A stretch of DNA of 46,293 nt. It comes from an uncultured Lachnospiraceae bacterium (GTDB lineage Bacteria; Bacillota; Clostridia; Lachnospirales; Lachnospiraceae). A program made the position numbers and the translations under genes. Each line of letters opens with the position of its first letter. The stretch's first letter is position 1. The notes below the pieces were generated by a model. The model made no database searches and had not been told where the DNA came from. It saw only the letters and a list, made by a program, of their open reading frames with translations. The stretch covers positions 1-46,293 of the forward strand of contig CAMNTQ010000026.1 in assembly GCA_946558695.1 (NCBI GenBank), written 5' to 3'. Of this stretch, positions 8,522 through 16,127 are shown piece after piece.

Positions 8522-8684
8522 TAGCGTAGTGTCTCATTCACCTTCAGTCAAATAACGCAGAATGAATTTCAAGTCTGCAAGGCGGTGAAACGAGACGATG
8601 CGGCGGCATCGCTGAGTGAAGCCAACGCAGCAGATGGAAATTCAGGCAAGTTATTTGGCGAAACGTGGATGAGACACTGCACTA
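8522..8684. repeat. 163-bp imperfect palindromic (fold-back) element
   Basis: The left end (TAGCGTAGTGTCTCATTCAC) is nearly the reverse complement of the right end (GGATGAGACACTGCACTA). Matching segments continue inward (CAAATAAC against GTTATTTG, GAATTTC against GAAATTC) to a central palindrome CGATGCGGCGGCATCG at 8596-8611, exactly in the middle. No coding frame. It is shaped like a non-autonomous MITE or REP-like element. Confidence 0.75.
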
Positions 8685-8702
8685 GTATCATATGATGCAT
8701 TT

Positions 8703-9677
8703 TTAATGATTATGTGCATGTCCTCCTGAAAAAAGCATGTTAAGCGACTCAGAAATGGTATAGCTTATACGCTTTACCGTTTCGTCTATATCTTTTGGAG
8801 TGACAAAAAGACCGTTCAGATGAGGGGAGATCAGTTCTTTTATCAACTCGTATTTTTCTGCCGCATTGTAACCCTGCATGACTACGCCCACCCCTCTGAG
8901 TGTCTCGGAATTTTCCAGTGCTTCAATAAGGTTCTCCATCGTATCATTGACAATGGTCGCAGCATCTACGACTGTCGGTACTCCTATAGCTATGACCGGG
9001 ACGCCGACGGTCTCTTCTGTGATGGCATTGCGGTGGTTTCCTACGCCAGAACCGGGATTGATGCCGGTATCCGCGATTTGAATCGTGCTGTTGAGTCTCC
9101 TTGAACTCCGCGCGGCCAGTGCATCGATCGCAATGATCAGATTAGGCTTCGTCTCATTTACGATACCCCGGATGATCTCTACGGATTCCATGCCGGTCTG
9201 CCCCATAACCCCGGGAACGATCGCGCTGATCAAGTGCGCCTGATCTTCTCCCATAGCGTATTTTCCGTATTCCTTCACGATATGTCTTGTAATATTCAGA
9301 TTATCCACCACATAAGGGCCAAGGGCATCCGGCGTCACTTTCCGATTGCCGAGTCCTACCACAAGAACAGAGTAATCCTCCTTTTCAAGCTTCACAAACT
9401 GTTTCATATGTTTCAAAAGCTCCTCGGAAATCTCCTCATGATAACTCTCATCAGGAACCGTCATATTCGGAGCCTCCATCGTAATATACGTACCGACTGG
9501 CTTCCCCATTGTCTTCGCGCCGTTTTCCGTTTCGATCTTTACAGTCGTGATCCGGATCTCCCGCTCCTCGTCATAATCCTCTTCCAGCACAACTCCCTGT
9601 ACTTCCACGTTATCCGATTCAAATCTCTCTTTCTGCTCTAATGCAAGGTCAGTCCTTACGCTATACTTTTCAATCAT
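8703..9677 (-). CDS. gpr: germination protease GPR
   Basis: The spore protease that starts degradation of small acid-soluble proteins during germination; it is made as a zymogen in the forespore and processes itself. The N-terminus MIEKYSVRTDLALEQ is the family signature region (propeptide and RTDLA). The core shows VLVVGLGNRKVTPDALGP, HLISAIVPGVMGQTGMES, IAIDALAARSSRRLNSTIQIADTGI and PGSGVGNHR, all typical of peptidase family A25. 324 residues is normal. ATG 9677 is chosen over the TTG one codon before because GAGGA lies 8 nt upstream of the ATG. It lies upstream of spoIIP in the same direction. Confidence 0.97.
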   Translation of the reverse strand: MIEKYSVRTDLALEQKERFESDNVEVQGVVLEEDYDEEREIRITTVKIETENGAKTMGKPVGTYITMEAPNMTVPDESYHEEISEELLKHMKQFVKLEKEDYSVLVVGLGNRKVTPDALGPYVVDNLNITRHIVKEYGKYAMGEDQAHLISAIVPGVMGQTGMESVEIIRGIVNETKPNLIIAIDALAARSSRRLNSTIQIADTGINPGSGVGNHRNAITEETVGVPVIAIGVPTVVDAATIVNDTMENLIEALENSETLRGVGVVMQGYNAAEKYELIKELISPHLNGLFVTPKDIDETVKRISYTISESLNMLFSGGHAHNH

Positions 9678-9918
9678 CAAAAAAGTCCTCTCGTTTCATC
9701 TACATATTTAATGTTACCGTTCACTCGTCAGTCAATATGGAGATAAACACATGCTTGCATGATGATTTCTCCATTTGTGCCGACGAAGGGAACGCCGGTT
9801 TATGAGCAAAATTAGCTGCGAAGCAGCGGGAAGGCGCTGTAAGCGCCTTTGCGAATGGCGTGAGAGCGAACAGTAACTATTTAATGACTAGTTTTTACAA
9901 TATTTCACGAAATATGTA
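9678..9918. repeat. repeat-rich gap between divergent gpr and rpsT
   Basis: No gene. It contains a hairpin at about 9735-9772 (GGAGA...TCTCC around CATGCTTGCATG), GCTGC-GAA-GCAGC at 9815-9827, AAGGCGC...GCGCCTT at 9831-9849 and GCGAATGGCG further on. These short hairpins resemble those at 7116-7183. A forespore-type promoter for gpr is expected near 9690-9740, but I cannot identify one confidently. Confidence 0.5.
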
Positions 9919-9947
9919 TTGACAGAACAAGGAGGTTGGAATAAAAT
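9919..9947 (+). promoter_or_regulatory. strong sigma-A promoter of rpsT
   Basis: A perfect -35 TTGACA (9919-9924), a 17-bp spacer and TAAAAT (9942-9947). Transcription should begin near 9954, giving a leader of about 86 nt. Confidence 0.85.
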
Positions 9948-9959
9948 AAATTCGTATGT

Positions 9960-9992
9960 TTCGTTAGAACGTCCGTGTCCGGCTCTAACGAA
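9960..9992 (+). promoter_or_regulatory. hairpin in the rpsT leader
   Basis: TTCGTTAGA (9960-9968) pairs perfectly with TCTAACGAA (9984-9992). It lies at the start of the predicted rpsT transcript, with no T tract after it. A role in S20 autoregulation is an inference. Confidence 0.55.
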
Positions 9993-10039
9993 CGAGTCAT
10001 CGATTACAATGTCGAAATAATATATCGGAGGTGGACAAA

Positions 10040-10303
10040 TTGGCTAATATCAAATCTGCAAAGAAAAGAATCTTAGTAAACGAAACAAAGGCTGCAAGAA
10101 ATAAAGCAATCAAATCCAAGGTAAAGACTTGCATTAAAAAAGTAGAGACAGCTGTTTCCAACGGAGATGCTGAAGCTGCAAAGGCTGCGCTCAGAGTTGC
10201 TGTCACTGAGATTAATAAAGCAGGCAGCAAAGGCGTTTATCACAAGAACACCTGCTCCAGAAAGATTTCCCGTCTGGCTAAGGCTGTCAATGGGATTGCT
10301 TAA
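10040..10303 (+). CDS. rpsT: 30S ribosomal protein S20
   Basis: A primary 16S rRNA-binding protein of the small subunit. The sequence is the typical Lys/Ala-rich helical bundle: ANIKSAKKRILVNETKAARNKAIKS at the start and KGVYHKNTCSRKISRLAK near the end; 87 residues. The start is TTG 10040 (MANIKSAKKR, the family N-terminus), 8 nt after GGAGG. A GTG at 10031 overlaps the ribosome-binding site itself and is rejected. It is a single-gene unit with its own promoter, leader hairpin and terminator, and is the only intact housekeeping gene on the plus strand here. E. coli rpsT also starts at UUG, which is part of its autoregulation. Confidence 0.97.
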   Translation: MANIKSAKKRILVNETKAARNKAIKSKVKTCIKKVETAVSNGDAEAAKAALRVAVTEINKAGSKGVYHKNTCSRKISRLAKAVNGIA

Positions 10304-10324
10304 TTAAGTATAGAAGATAGGATT

Positions 10325-10365
10325 AAAAAAACGACCATACCGTCAGTGGTCGTTTTTTATTTTTG
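10325..10365 (+). terminator. intrinsic terminator of rpsT
   Basis: ACGACCA (10331-10337) pairs with TGGTCGT (10347-10353), extended by A6/T6 and followed by TTTTTTATTTTT. Confidence 0.93.
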
Positions 10366-10496
10366 TTAATTAAATCTGCATATCAAAATATCACCTTTAT
10401 GATCTGAATGGCTTTGGCTTTAAAATTCCTCTAAAGCTTTTCTTTAGAAAGATCCGATCAATGCAGCAGGAAATGTCCTCACATCATTTCTCCCGC

Positions 10497-10532
10497 AAAA
10501 AAACTCCGGATCCCATATAACCAGATCCGAAG
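10497..10532 (-). terminator. intrinsic terminator after the membrane protein gene
   Basis: CTTCGGATC (10524-10532, minus) pairs with GATCCGGAG (10504-10512), followed by seven T on the minus strand. It faces the rpsT terminator. Confidence 0.87.
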
Positions 10533-10582
10533 CCTTATTCGTCTAACCTGTTAAGATTGATCTAAAGTATTTCTTTACAGTT

Positions 10583-12262
10583 CTATTTCTTTATTTGATA
10601 GACTTTAAATTTGCCGATCGTATTAACTTTTTCTGCGGTTGCATCTGCGTCATACCATGTATGAATATATTCCATTGTCAGATCGATATCATTATCAATG
10701 AGATATATGCTGTCATTGTCAATCATGTCCCGGAAAGGATTGGTCACATGATATCTTTCCAGAACGCCCATATACGTAGGCGTCTGTGCCGTCCATCCGC
10801 CAAGGGCATAGAGATTGTCGCCAATGCCGAAAGGTACGCTGTCAAAGACGCCGTATGCTTTAAAGAAGGAAATCGTCCCGTTTTTCGTGAGATACAGATG
10901 CGAATCATCCGCATCGATCGTCTCAATAACCTCCCGCATAGCAAGCTTGCTCTTAACAGCGTCGGCTTCTTTACTGATACGCCAGTTATCATGCCATTTG
11001 TATTGCGTAAACAAAAGCACAAAACTCAAAAGGATGATACCGGCCGCACTCCCGAAAATCGGTTTTATCCTGTCAAACATCCAGAATACTACGATGACGG
11101 CAGCCAGCCAGATGCCTACATCGACACGATTCAAAAGGTATCTGCCGCGATAGTAGAGGAATAGATATAAGGCTCCGACAAAAACGCCTTCATATATAAG
11201 GGTACAAAAAGTACCGGCCGAATGCTTTCCGCAGATCATCCAAAGAACCAAAACAAGAAGGAAGCACCAAAATACAGGTTTTTTTAACAATCCTTTGACC
11301 ATGCTTTTGAGAAAGCCTTTCATCAAAGCGAAGTCAAAAGTCTTAGGGGTCTTAAGACGGATCAGTCCCTGCATGACATCGACCGTAATTTTTTCACTGT
11401 CAGAATGTGTCCAGCCTTTAAACAGTTTGTATGCAGAAGCGTCAAGGCCAAGTTCCAGATAAGCGTCTTTATTCTCGCTGTAATTCGGAAAACCGTAATC
11501 CAAAAGTTCCACTCTGGCATTATTATAGTCCAAATAATAGCTCCATTCTTCCGTCTGATAAGCCGACTTGTCAACCGCCCAAAAACCGCCGGCAACAGTA
11601 AGTAATATAAGAAAGGCGCCGACACATTTCAAAAGCTGTTTTCTCTCTCTGCCGGGCGCAATGGTTTTCAGGCAAAAAAGAAAGTACACGCCTACTCCGG
11701 TAAAAAGTCCCAGTTCACATAGAAACTGACTTATTCTGTACATGGAGCCTGTCAGGGCAAGCAGAAACCCCAGAATAGAAAGCGCCATCCTGCGCTTTTG
11801 CTGAAAAAAAGCATAGAACAGCAATGTTAATCCCCCCGCAGTGATAATCCCCGCGGACTTGGTATATTGTATCTTTATATATCCCTCATATGCAAAAAAC
11901 AGAAGGAAACTCATGACGAGCCAAACGGAAGCTGCAGATTCTAATCTGTTTAACAGTACATACGTAATCGCCGTGAAAGAGCAGAAAAGGAAAAGATACT
12001 GCATGACGGCGTACCAGGGAACCGACTGGTTCAAGCCGTATAAAAAAGCAAAAAAACGTCCCAGAACTGTATGGATATAAACCATATGAGGATCATGCAC
12101 ACCCTTAATCCCGCTGACTAAAGCCAACAGACCGCCGTCATCATTTGTCTCATATACAGGATAAAAAACAAGCATATAAAAAACAAAAACCAGAACATTC
12201 AAAGCAACCGAAAATCCCAGTTTATTTTTATGAGTGAAAAGAAAAGAATCCAGTTTCTTCAT
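10583..12262 (-). CDS. polytopic membrane protein, possible GT-C-type glycosyltransferase
   Basis: About 559 residues with roughly ten or eleven hydrophobic segments, and a soluble C-terminal part (about residues 440-559) of alpha/beta appearance. After the first membrane segment comes YETNDDGGLLALVSG, an acidic pair at the position where GT-C-fold transferases using lipid-linked sugar donors carry their catalytic Asp; a large loop follows TM8 or so (WSYYLDYNNARVELLDYG). I do not recognise a named family; related uncharacterised proteins occur in Lachnospiraceae surface-polysaccharide regions, but no polysaccharide gene lies nearby. The start at 12262 follows GGAG with 6-nt spacing; an ATG at 12274 has no good ribosome site. 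Single-gene unit. Confidence 0.8.
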   Translation of the reverse strand: MKKLDSFLFTHKNKLGFSVALNVLVFVFYMLVFYPVYETNDDGGLLALVSGIKGVHDPHMVYIHTVLGRFFAFLYGLNQSVPWYAVMQYLFLFCSFTAITYVLLNRLESAASVWLVMSFLLFFAYEGYIKIQYTKSAGIITAGGLTLLFYAFFQQKRRMALSILGFLLALTGSMYRISQFLCELGLFTGVGVYFLFCLKTIAPGRERKQLLKCVGAFLILLTVAGGFWAVDKSAYQTEEWSYYLDYNNARVELLDYGFPNYSENKDAYLELGLDASAYKLFKGWTHSDSEKITVDVMQGLIRLKTPKTFDFALMKGFLKSMVKGLLKKPVFWCFLLVLVLWMICGKHSAGTFCTLIYEGVFVGALYLFLYYRGRYLLNRVDVGIWLAAVIVVFWMFDRIKPIFGSAAGIILLSFVLLFTQYKWHDNWRISKEADAVKSKLAMREVIETIDADDSHLYLTKNGTISFFKAYGVFDSVPFGIGDNLYALGGWTAQTPTYMGVLERYHVTNPFRDMIDNDSIYLIDNDIDLTMEYIHTWYDADATAEKVNTIGKFKVYQIKK

Positions 12263-12348
12263 AACAATCTCCATCCAGCAGACTCAAATATAATCCCAAC
12301 GTTTCTAATTGTATCATAAGGGGTATGCCTTGTCAACAAACTGCCGGA

Positions 12349-12390
12349 CTCAAATCAGCTCTCAAATCAGCTCTCAAATCAGCTCTCAAT
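12349..12390. repeat. 12-bp direct repeat, three perfect copies
   Basis: CTCAAATCAGCT occurs head-to-tail at 12349, 12361 and 12373, followed by a partial copy. It sits in the divergent gap between the membrane protein and the ABC transporter operon, so it could be a binding-site array or slippage product. Confidence 0.85.
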
Positions 12391-12509
12391 CCATTCGCAT
12401 CAATTTATCGATTCCCCGTTTTTCACAGAACTTATCGGGAATTTTTGAATAGACTAATATATATTCACAGGGAACGCATCCCATTCCCGCATATCGGAGG
12501 TATCTATCT

Positions 12510-13277
12510 ATGGACCAAGTACTGGAACTTAAGAATATCCACTATACTTATCACACGCTGGACGGCGAGACGCCCGCCCTTACAGATATTTCATTTTCAC
12601 TGAACAAGGGAGAATTCGTGGCGATCGTCGGACCGTCAGGCTGCGGCAAATCAACGCTTCTGTCACTGATCGCCGGACTGATCAATCCGGAAAAAGGGTT
12701 AATCAAGATCAACGGAAAATATTTAAGAGAAAGCACGACAAATATCGGATACATGCTGCAGCACGACGAGCTTTTCGAGTGGCGGACGATCTACCACAAC
12801 GTCCTTCTCGGATTAGAAATCCAACATATGCTCTCTGCAAAGACAAGGGCGCGCGCGCACGAATTGCTGGATATTTATGGTCTCAAGAATTTTGAGAAAT
12901 CCCACCCTTCTGAACTTTCCGGCGGGATGCGGCAGCGGGCGGCGCTGATTAGAACACTGGTGCTGGAACCGGATATCCTGCTGCTCGACGAACCTTTCTC
13001 AGCTTTGGATTACCAGACCCGGCTGACGGTCGGCGACGATATCGGACAGATCATCCGGCAGGAAGGAAAATCTGCCCTTTTAGTAACCCATGATCTGTCA
13101 GAAGCTGTTTCTCTCGCAGACCGGGTGATCATATTATCCGGAAGACCCGCCTCCATACGCCAGACTATCCCTCTTATCTTTGACCTTGAACAGAATACTC
13201 CGCTAAACCGCCGGAATTCTCCGGAATTTAAAAATTATTTTAACCTCATATGGAAGGAGCTGAACTGCGATGAGTGA
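12510..13277 (+). CDS. ABC transporter ATP-binding protein (nitrate/sulfonate/taurine type)
   Basis: A 255-residue ATPase that powers import. Walker A is GPSGCGKST (about residues 42-50), signature LSGGMRQRAA, Walker B ILLLDEPFSALD, H-loop LLVTHDLSEA. The pattern and the partner permease are those of the SsuB/TauB/NrtD family (aliphatic sulfonates, taurine, nitrate, or thiamine precursors); the substrate cannot be read from the ATPase. It starts 9 nt after GGAGG. It overlaps the permease gene by 8 bp. No substrate-binding protein gene is adjacent, and the permease is interrupted by the mobile element, so the transporter is probably inactive in this arrangement unless the element is excised. 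Confidence 0.93.
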   Translation: MDQVLELKNIHYTYHTLDGETPALTDISFSLNKGEFVAIVGPSGCGKSTLLSLIAGLINPEKGLIKINGKYLRESTTNIGYMLQHDELFEWRTIYHNVLLGLEIQHMLSAKTRARAHELLDIYGLKNFEKSHPSELSGGMRQRAALIRTLVLEPDILLLDEPFSALDYQTRLTVGDDIGQIIRQEGKSALLVTHDLSEAVSLADRVIILSGRPASIRQTIPLIFDLEQNTPLNRRNSPEFKNYFNLIWKELNCDE

Positions 13278-13989
13278 ATTTTCAAAAGAACAGCTTAATT
13301 TTATCAAAGGTCAGAAAAAACATCAGAGAATCGTCAATATATCCAGAGTGCTGATTCTTTTAAGCTTCCTGTTTTTATGGGAATTTTCTGCTAACGTCGG
13401 CTGGATCGACTCTTTTATATTCAGCAGTCCTTCAAAGATAGCGCTCTGCTTCTGGGAGATGGTAGTTGACAAAAGCATATTCCTCCATGTAGGAGTCACT
13501 CTCTATGAGACGATCATAAGCTTCATTTTAGTCATCCTGGTAAGCATCCTGACCGCCGTCTGCCTGTGGTTTAGTAAAAAGCTTTCAGAGATACTAGACC
13601 CCTATATCGTTGTGTTAAACAGCCTCCCAAAATCTGCGCTTGCCCCGCTCCTGATCGTCTGGCTTGGGGCAAACCAGACTACAATTATTGTCGCGGGGAT
13701 GTCTGTAGCAATTTTCGGCAGTATCTTAAGCTTATATACCAGCTTTATCACAGTAGACCCCGGCAAAGTCAAACTGATCTACACCCTGCAGGGAACTAAG
13801 TTCCAGGCCCTCATTAAAGTAGTGCTTCCCCATTCCCTCCCTGCCATCATCAGCAATATGAAAGTTAATATAGGACTGTGCCTTGTAGGTGTCATCATCG
13901 GTGAATTCCTCGCCGCAAGAAACGGACTTGGGTATCTTATCATCTACTCCAGCCAGGTATTTAGCTTAGGAGGCATTCTGATACGCTGA
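13270..13989 (+). CDS. ABC transporter permease, 5' part, interrupted by the integrated element
   Basis: The inner-membrane subunit (SsuC/TauC/NrtB type) for the upstream ATPase. Residues 1-231 are genuine permease: about five membrane helices and the ATPase-coupling loop (LIYTLQGTKFQALIKVVLPHSLPAIISNMK). The last eight codons (SLGGILIR, stop TGA 13987) are read from the mobile element. The missing tail, FKMDWLLMSIVIL... to CLRHY, is found at 21647-21754 in the same frame. Joining the two parts at the shared TATTTA gives 265 residues, normal for the family. As it stands the protein lacks its last membrane helix. Loss of function is inferred, not shown. Confidence 0.93.
   Translation: MSEFSKEQLNFIKGQKKHQRIVNISRVLILLSFLFLWEFSANVGWIDSFIFSSPSKIALCFWEMVVDKSIFLHVGVTLYETIISFILVILVSILTAVCLWFSKKLSEILDPYIVVLNSLPKSALAPLLIVWLGANQTTIIVAGMSVAIFGSILSLYTSFITVDPGKVKLIYTLQGTKFQALIKVVLPHSLPAIISNMKVNIGLCLVGVIIGEFLAARNGLGYLIIYSSQVFSLGGILIR
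13964..13985 (+). other. attL element-side half-site
   Basis: The 22 bp after the core contain AGGAGGCATTCTGATACG. The reverse complement of the right-end half-site reads AGAGGGCATTCTGATATG, so the two arms of the reconstructed attP are an inverted repeat around TATTTA, as for serine integrases. Confidence 0.85.
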
Positions 13990-15825
13990 CTACCTTAATA
14001 TTTCCCACTCTCCTTTTCCCCCGCTCCCATTAAAACGGATCCTCCCTTCTCTTTTCAGCGCCCTTATCCTGTAATTGGCTCCTGACAGTCCAATCTGCAG
14101 TTCTCTTGCGATCATGCCTGCTGTTATCCGCGGATTTTTCCTCATCATATGTACAACAGCCTCCCGCTCCTCTCTCTTTCTTCCTTTATAATTAAACAGA
14201 TTCCCGTATTCTATTTTTATACTGCTCTCACATTCCGGAAACGATATATCCCCACATTCTTTTTCCATGACCTCATCGGGTCTGAACAAAATTTCCATAG
14301 ATTCCGGATATATCAGGATCTTTTCAGTCTCTTCAAGCATCTGCATGACTTCAGCCCTCTTCACTGCTTTTCCTGCCTTTAACTCCTCTTCAATGCATAA
14401 GAGTCTTTCTTTTCGTACACTTTCTTTCTCCCTCTGGCATTCCAGTTCCCTGATCCGCTCCTGCACATTGGAAAGCTGTTCTTGTAATCCTTTTTGCATT
14501 CTCTGGTAAACATCATTGGGAATGATTCCATCCAAAAGTTTTAAAACCAGTACATCCATCTGTTTTAAAAGTTTTTCCTTTTTACGTGTCTCCTTATCAT
14601 GCTCGTGCTGATTGTCCTTTTCTTTTAATACCACTTCCAGCATATCTTTCATACTATTGATAATCTTTGCCTTATCTGTCTTATACCTTTGACTGCAGAC
14701 CTTATACAACAGCTCATACAGTTTCTCTTCTTCAAGATGGACATTACCGCACCCGTCTGTCTTAAGGGATTTTACCCGTTTTCGCTGTGATCTGTCTGCA
14801 CAGTCCTCATCTCTCCCTGTCTCCAGATACTTCTTGCATTTCCATTCATAGATGATATCGCTGCCTTTATAACTTCTTCTTGTTTTTCTATAATACGGAC
14901 TGCCGCATAATCCGCAGGCCAGCTTCCCGCTTAACTGGGATTTTCCGGCATTTCTGCCGCTTTTTTTCTCTCCTTTTGCCCCTGCCTTTGTGCGCTTTGC
15001 AATTTCTTCATTTGCCGCTTCCCAGAGTTCCTCTGATACAATCGGCGGCACCATATTTTCATGTATAAATTGTTCTTCTCTCGGTACTTTCACTGTCCTC
15101 TTCGACTCAAAATCATAATGCAGCCTGTTCATGACTGCCGTACCCTTATTTAAAGGATTGTGTATCATGCGCAGAATTGCCGAATCCGTAAATGGTCTCC
15201 CATTTCTAGAGACAATGCCCTCATTCTTTAAGATTGCAGATATGCTCCTGCTCCCGAATCCCGCAGCGCACAGTTCATACATACGCCGTTTAACCTTTGC
15301 CTCATCTTCCACGACTACTACACTTTTATCCGGAAGTTTGCGGTATCCGTATGTATTGGATGTCAGGATCACCGGACCGCCCCGCCTCTGGCGGCTTTTG
15401 TGGGCATTATTGATCTTCTTGCTCAATTCCCGGCTGTATTCTTCTGCCAGTATTGCCTTGATTCCGGTAATCAGCGCATCATCCGTCGTATAAAATTTTC
15501 TTTCTATATAGATGTAGAGCTTTTTCTGGCCGGTTAACAGACGGTCTACGAAAAGATACCAGTCCTTTGTATTGCGCATCAGTCTGTCCTGGGATTTAAT
15601 TACGATGATATCAAACTTATCCCCCTCAAGGTCAGTGTAAAGACGGTTATATTCGCTCCTTCCTTTCGTCGTCGTCCCGGAACGGCTTTCCACATATACA
15701 TCTTTAAGCAGCCATCCATTCTCCTGTACGCACAGTCTCCCTTCTTCCACCTGCTTTTTCAAAGCATCCTTTTGACTTTCCTCTTCCGTGCTGCAGCGGG
15801 CATAGATCACAGCGCGGGGGATCAT
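13990..15825 (-). CDS. large serine recombinase with a C-terminal winged helix
   Basis: A 611-residue site-specific recombinase that would integrate and excise the element. The resolvase catalytic domain comes first (residues about 1-150), with nucleophile Ser12 in YARCST and the arginine motif QDRLMR. A recombinase domain follows (about 155-290), then a zinc ribbon (CGLCG...WKCKKYL...C, about 305-350) and a long charged coiled coil (about 380-500). The last 60 residues look like a winged helix (ITAGMIARELQIGLSGANYR), which I do not expect in typical members. It starts at ATG 15825, overlapping the stop of the 54-residue gene (ATGA). Its place at the element end, transcribed away from the host ABC genes, fits an att-linked integrase. 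Confidence 0.95.
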   Translation of the reverse strand: MIPRAVIYARCSTEEESQKDALKKQVEEGRLCVQENGWLLKDVYVESRSGTTTKGRSEYNRLYTDLEGDKFDIIVIKSQDRLMRNTKDWYLFVDRLLTGQKKLYIYIERKFYTTDDALITGIKAILAEEYSRELSKKINNAHKSRQRRGGPVILTSNTYGYRKLPDKSVVVVEDEAKVKRRMYELCAAGFGSRSISAILKNEGIVSRNGRPFTDSAILRMIHNPLNKGTAVMNRLHYDFESKRTVKVPREEQFIHENMVPPIVSEELWEAANEEIAKRTKAGAKGEKKSGRNAGKSQLSGKLACGLCGSPYYRKTRRSYKGSDIIYEWKCKKYLETGRDEDCADRSQRKRVKSLKTDGCGNVHLEEEKLYELLYKVCSQRYKTDKAKIINSMKDMLEVVLKEKDNQHEHDKETRKKEKLLKQMDVLVLKLLDGIIPNDVYQRMQKGLQEQLSNVQERIRELECQREKESVRKERLLCIEEELKAGKAVKRAEVMQMLEETEKILIYPESMEILFRPDEVMEKECGDISFPECESSIKIEYGNLFNYKGRKREEREAVVHMMRKNPRITAGMIARELQIGLSGANYRIRALKREGRIRFNGSGGKGEWEILR

Positions 15826-15986
15826 ACAGCCTCATCCTTTCTGATAATCTCAGTCAGATGAAATCTTTCTTCCGGACTTATCAGCTGGTCCCTCATGAGC
15901 AGTTCTGTTATTTTGAGCATGATCAAAGCCTCCCGCTTAGTGATCTTACTGCTTTCTTTCATGTGATTTTGTAAGGAGTGCTTCAT
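15822..15986 (-). CDS. 54-residue protein coupled to the recombinase
   Basis: A small charged protein beginning MKHSLQNHMKESSKITKRE and ending TEIIRKDEAV. The middle, with LKITELLMRDQLISPEERFH, resembles a short SHOCT-like helical motif (helix, then a turn with I-S/T-x-E-E, then helix), which often accompanies recombinases; this is a resemblance, not a confirmed hit. Its stop overlaps the recombinase start by 4 bp (ATGA), so the two are translationally coupled. The ribosome site is weak (AGG). It could be a recombination directionality factor or a regulator of the recombinase; neither is shown. Confidence 0.7.
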   Translation of the reverse strand: MKHSLQNHMKESSKITKREALIMLKITELLMRDQLISPEERFHLTEIIRKDEAV

Positions 15987-16062
15987 CCTAACACAGCCCC
16001 TTTTATGTTTTCACTTATAACCTATGCTGCTCTTATTGTTTTTAAAGCATTTACCAATCATA

Positions 16063-16090
16063 AAATGGCAGGAAAACTTCCCTGCCATTT
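16063..16090 (-). terminator. terminator after the element's kinase genes
   Basis: AAATGGCAGG (16063-16072) pairs with CCTGCCATTT (16081-16090), with TTTTATGATT continuing on the minus strand. It separates the kinases from the recombinase pair. Confidence 0.75.
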
Positions 16091-16127
16091 CACATTCCAA
16101 TATACCTCTTTCATCTTTTGTATGACT

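Larger units (their letters stand above)
8375..8702. other. 328-bp gene-free gap between gpr and spoIIP
   Basis: It holds two adjacent inverted-repeat structures (8467-8521 and 8522-8684), which fill most of the gap. I see no convincing coding frame. The spoIIP promoter should lie at 8380-8460, but I could not recognise a clear sigma-E-type -35/-10 pair. Confidence 0.6.
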
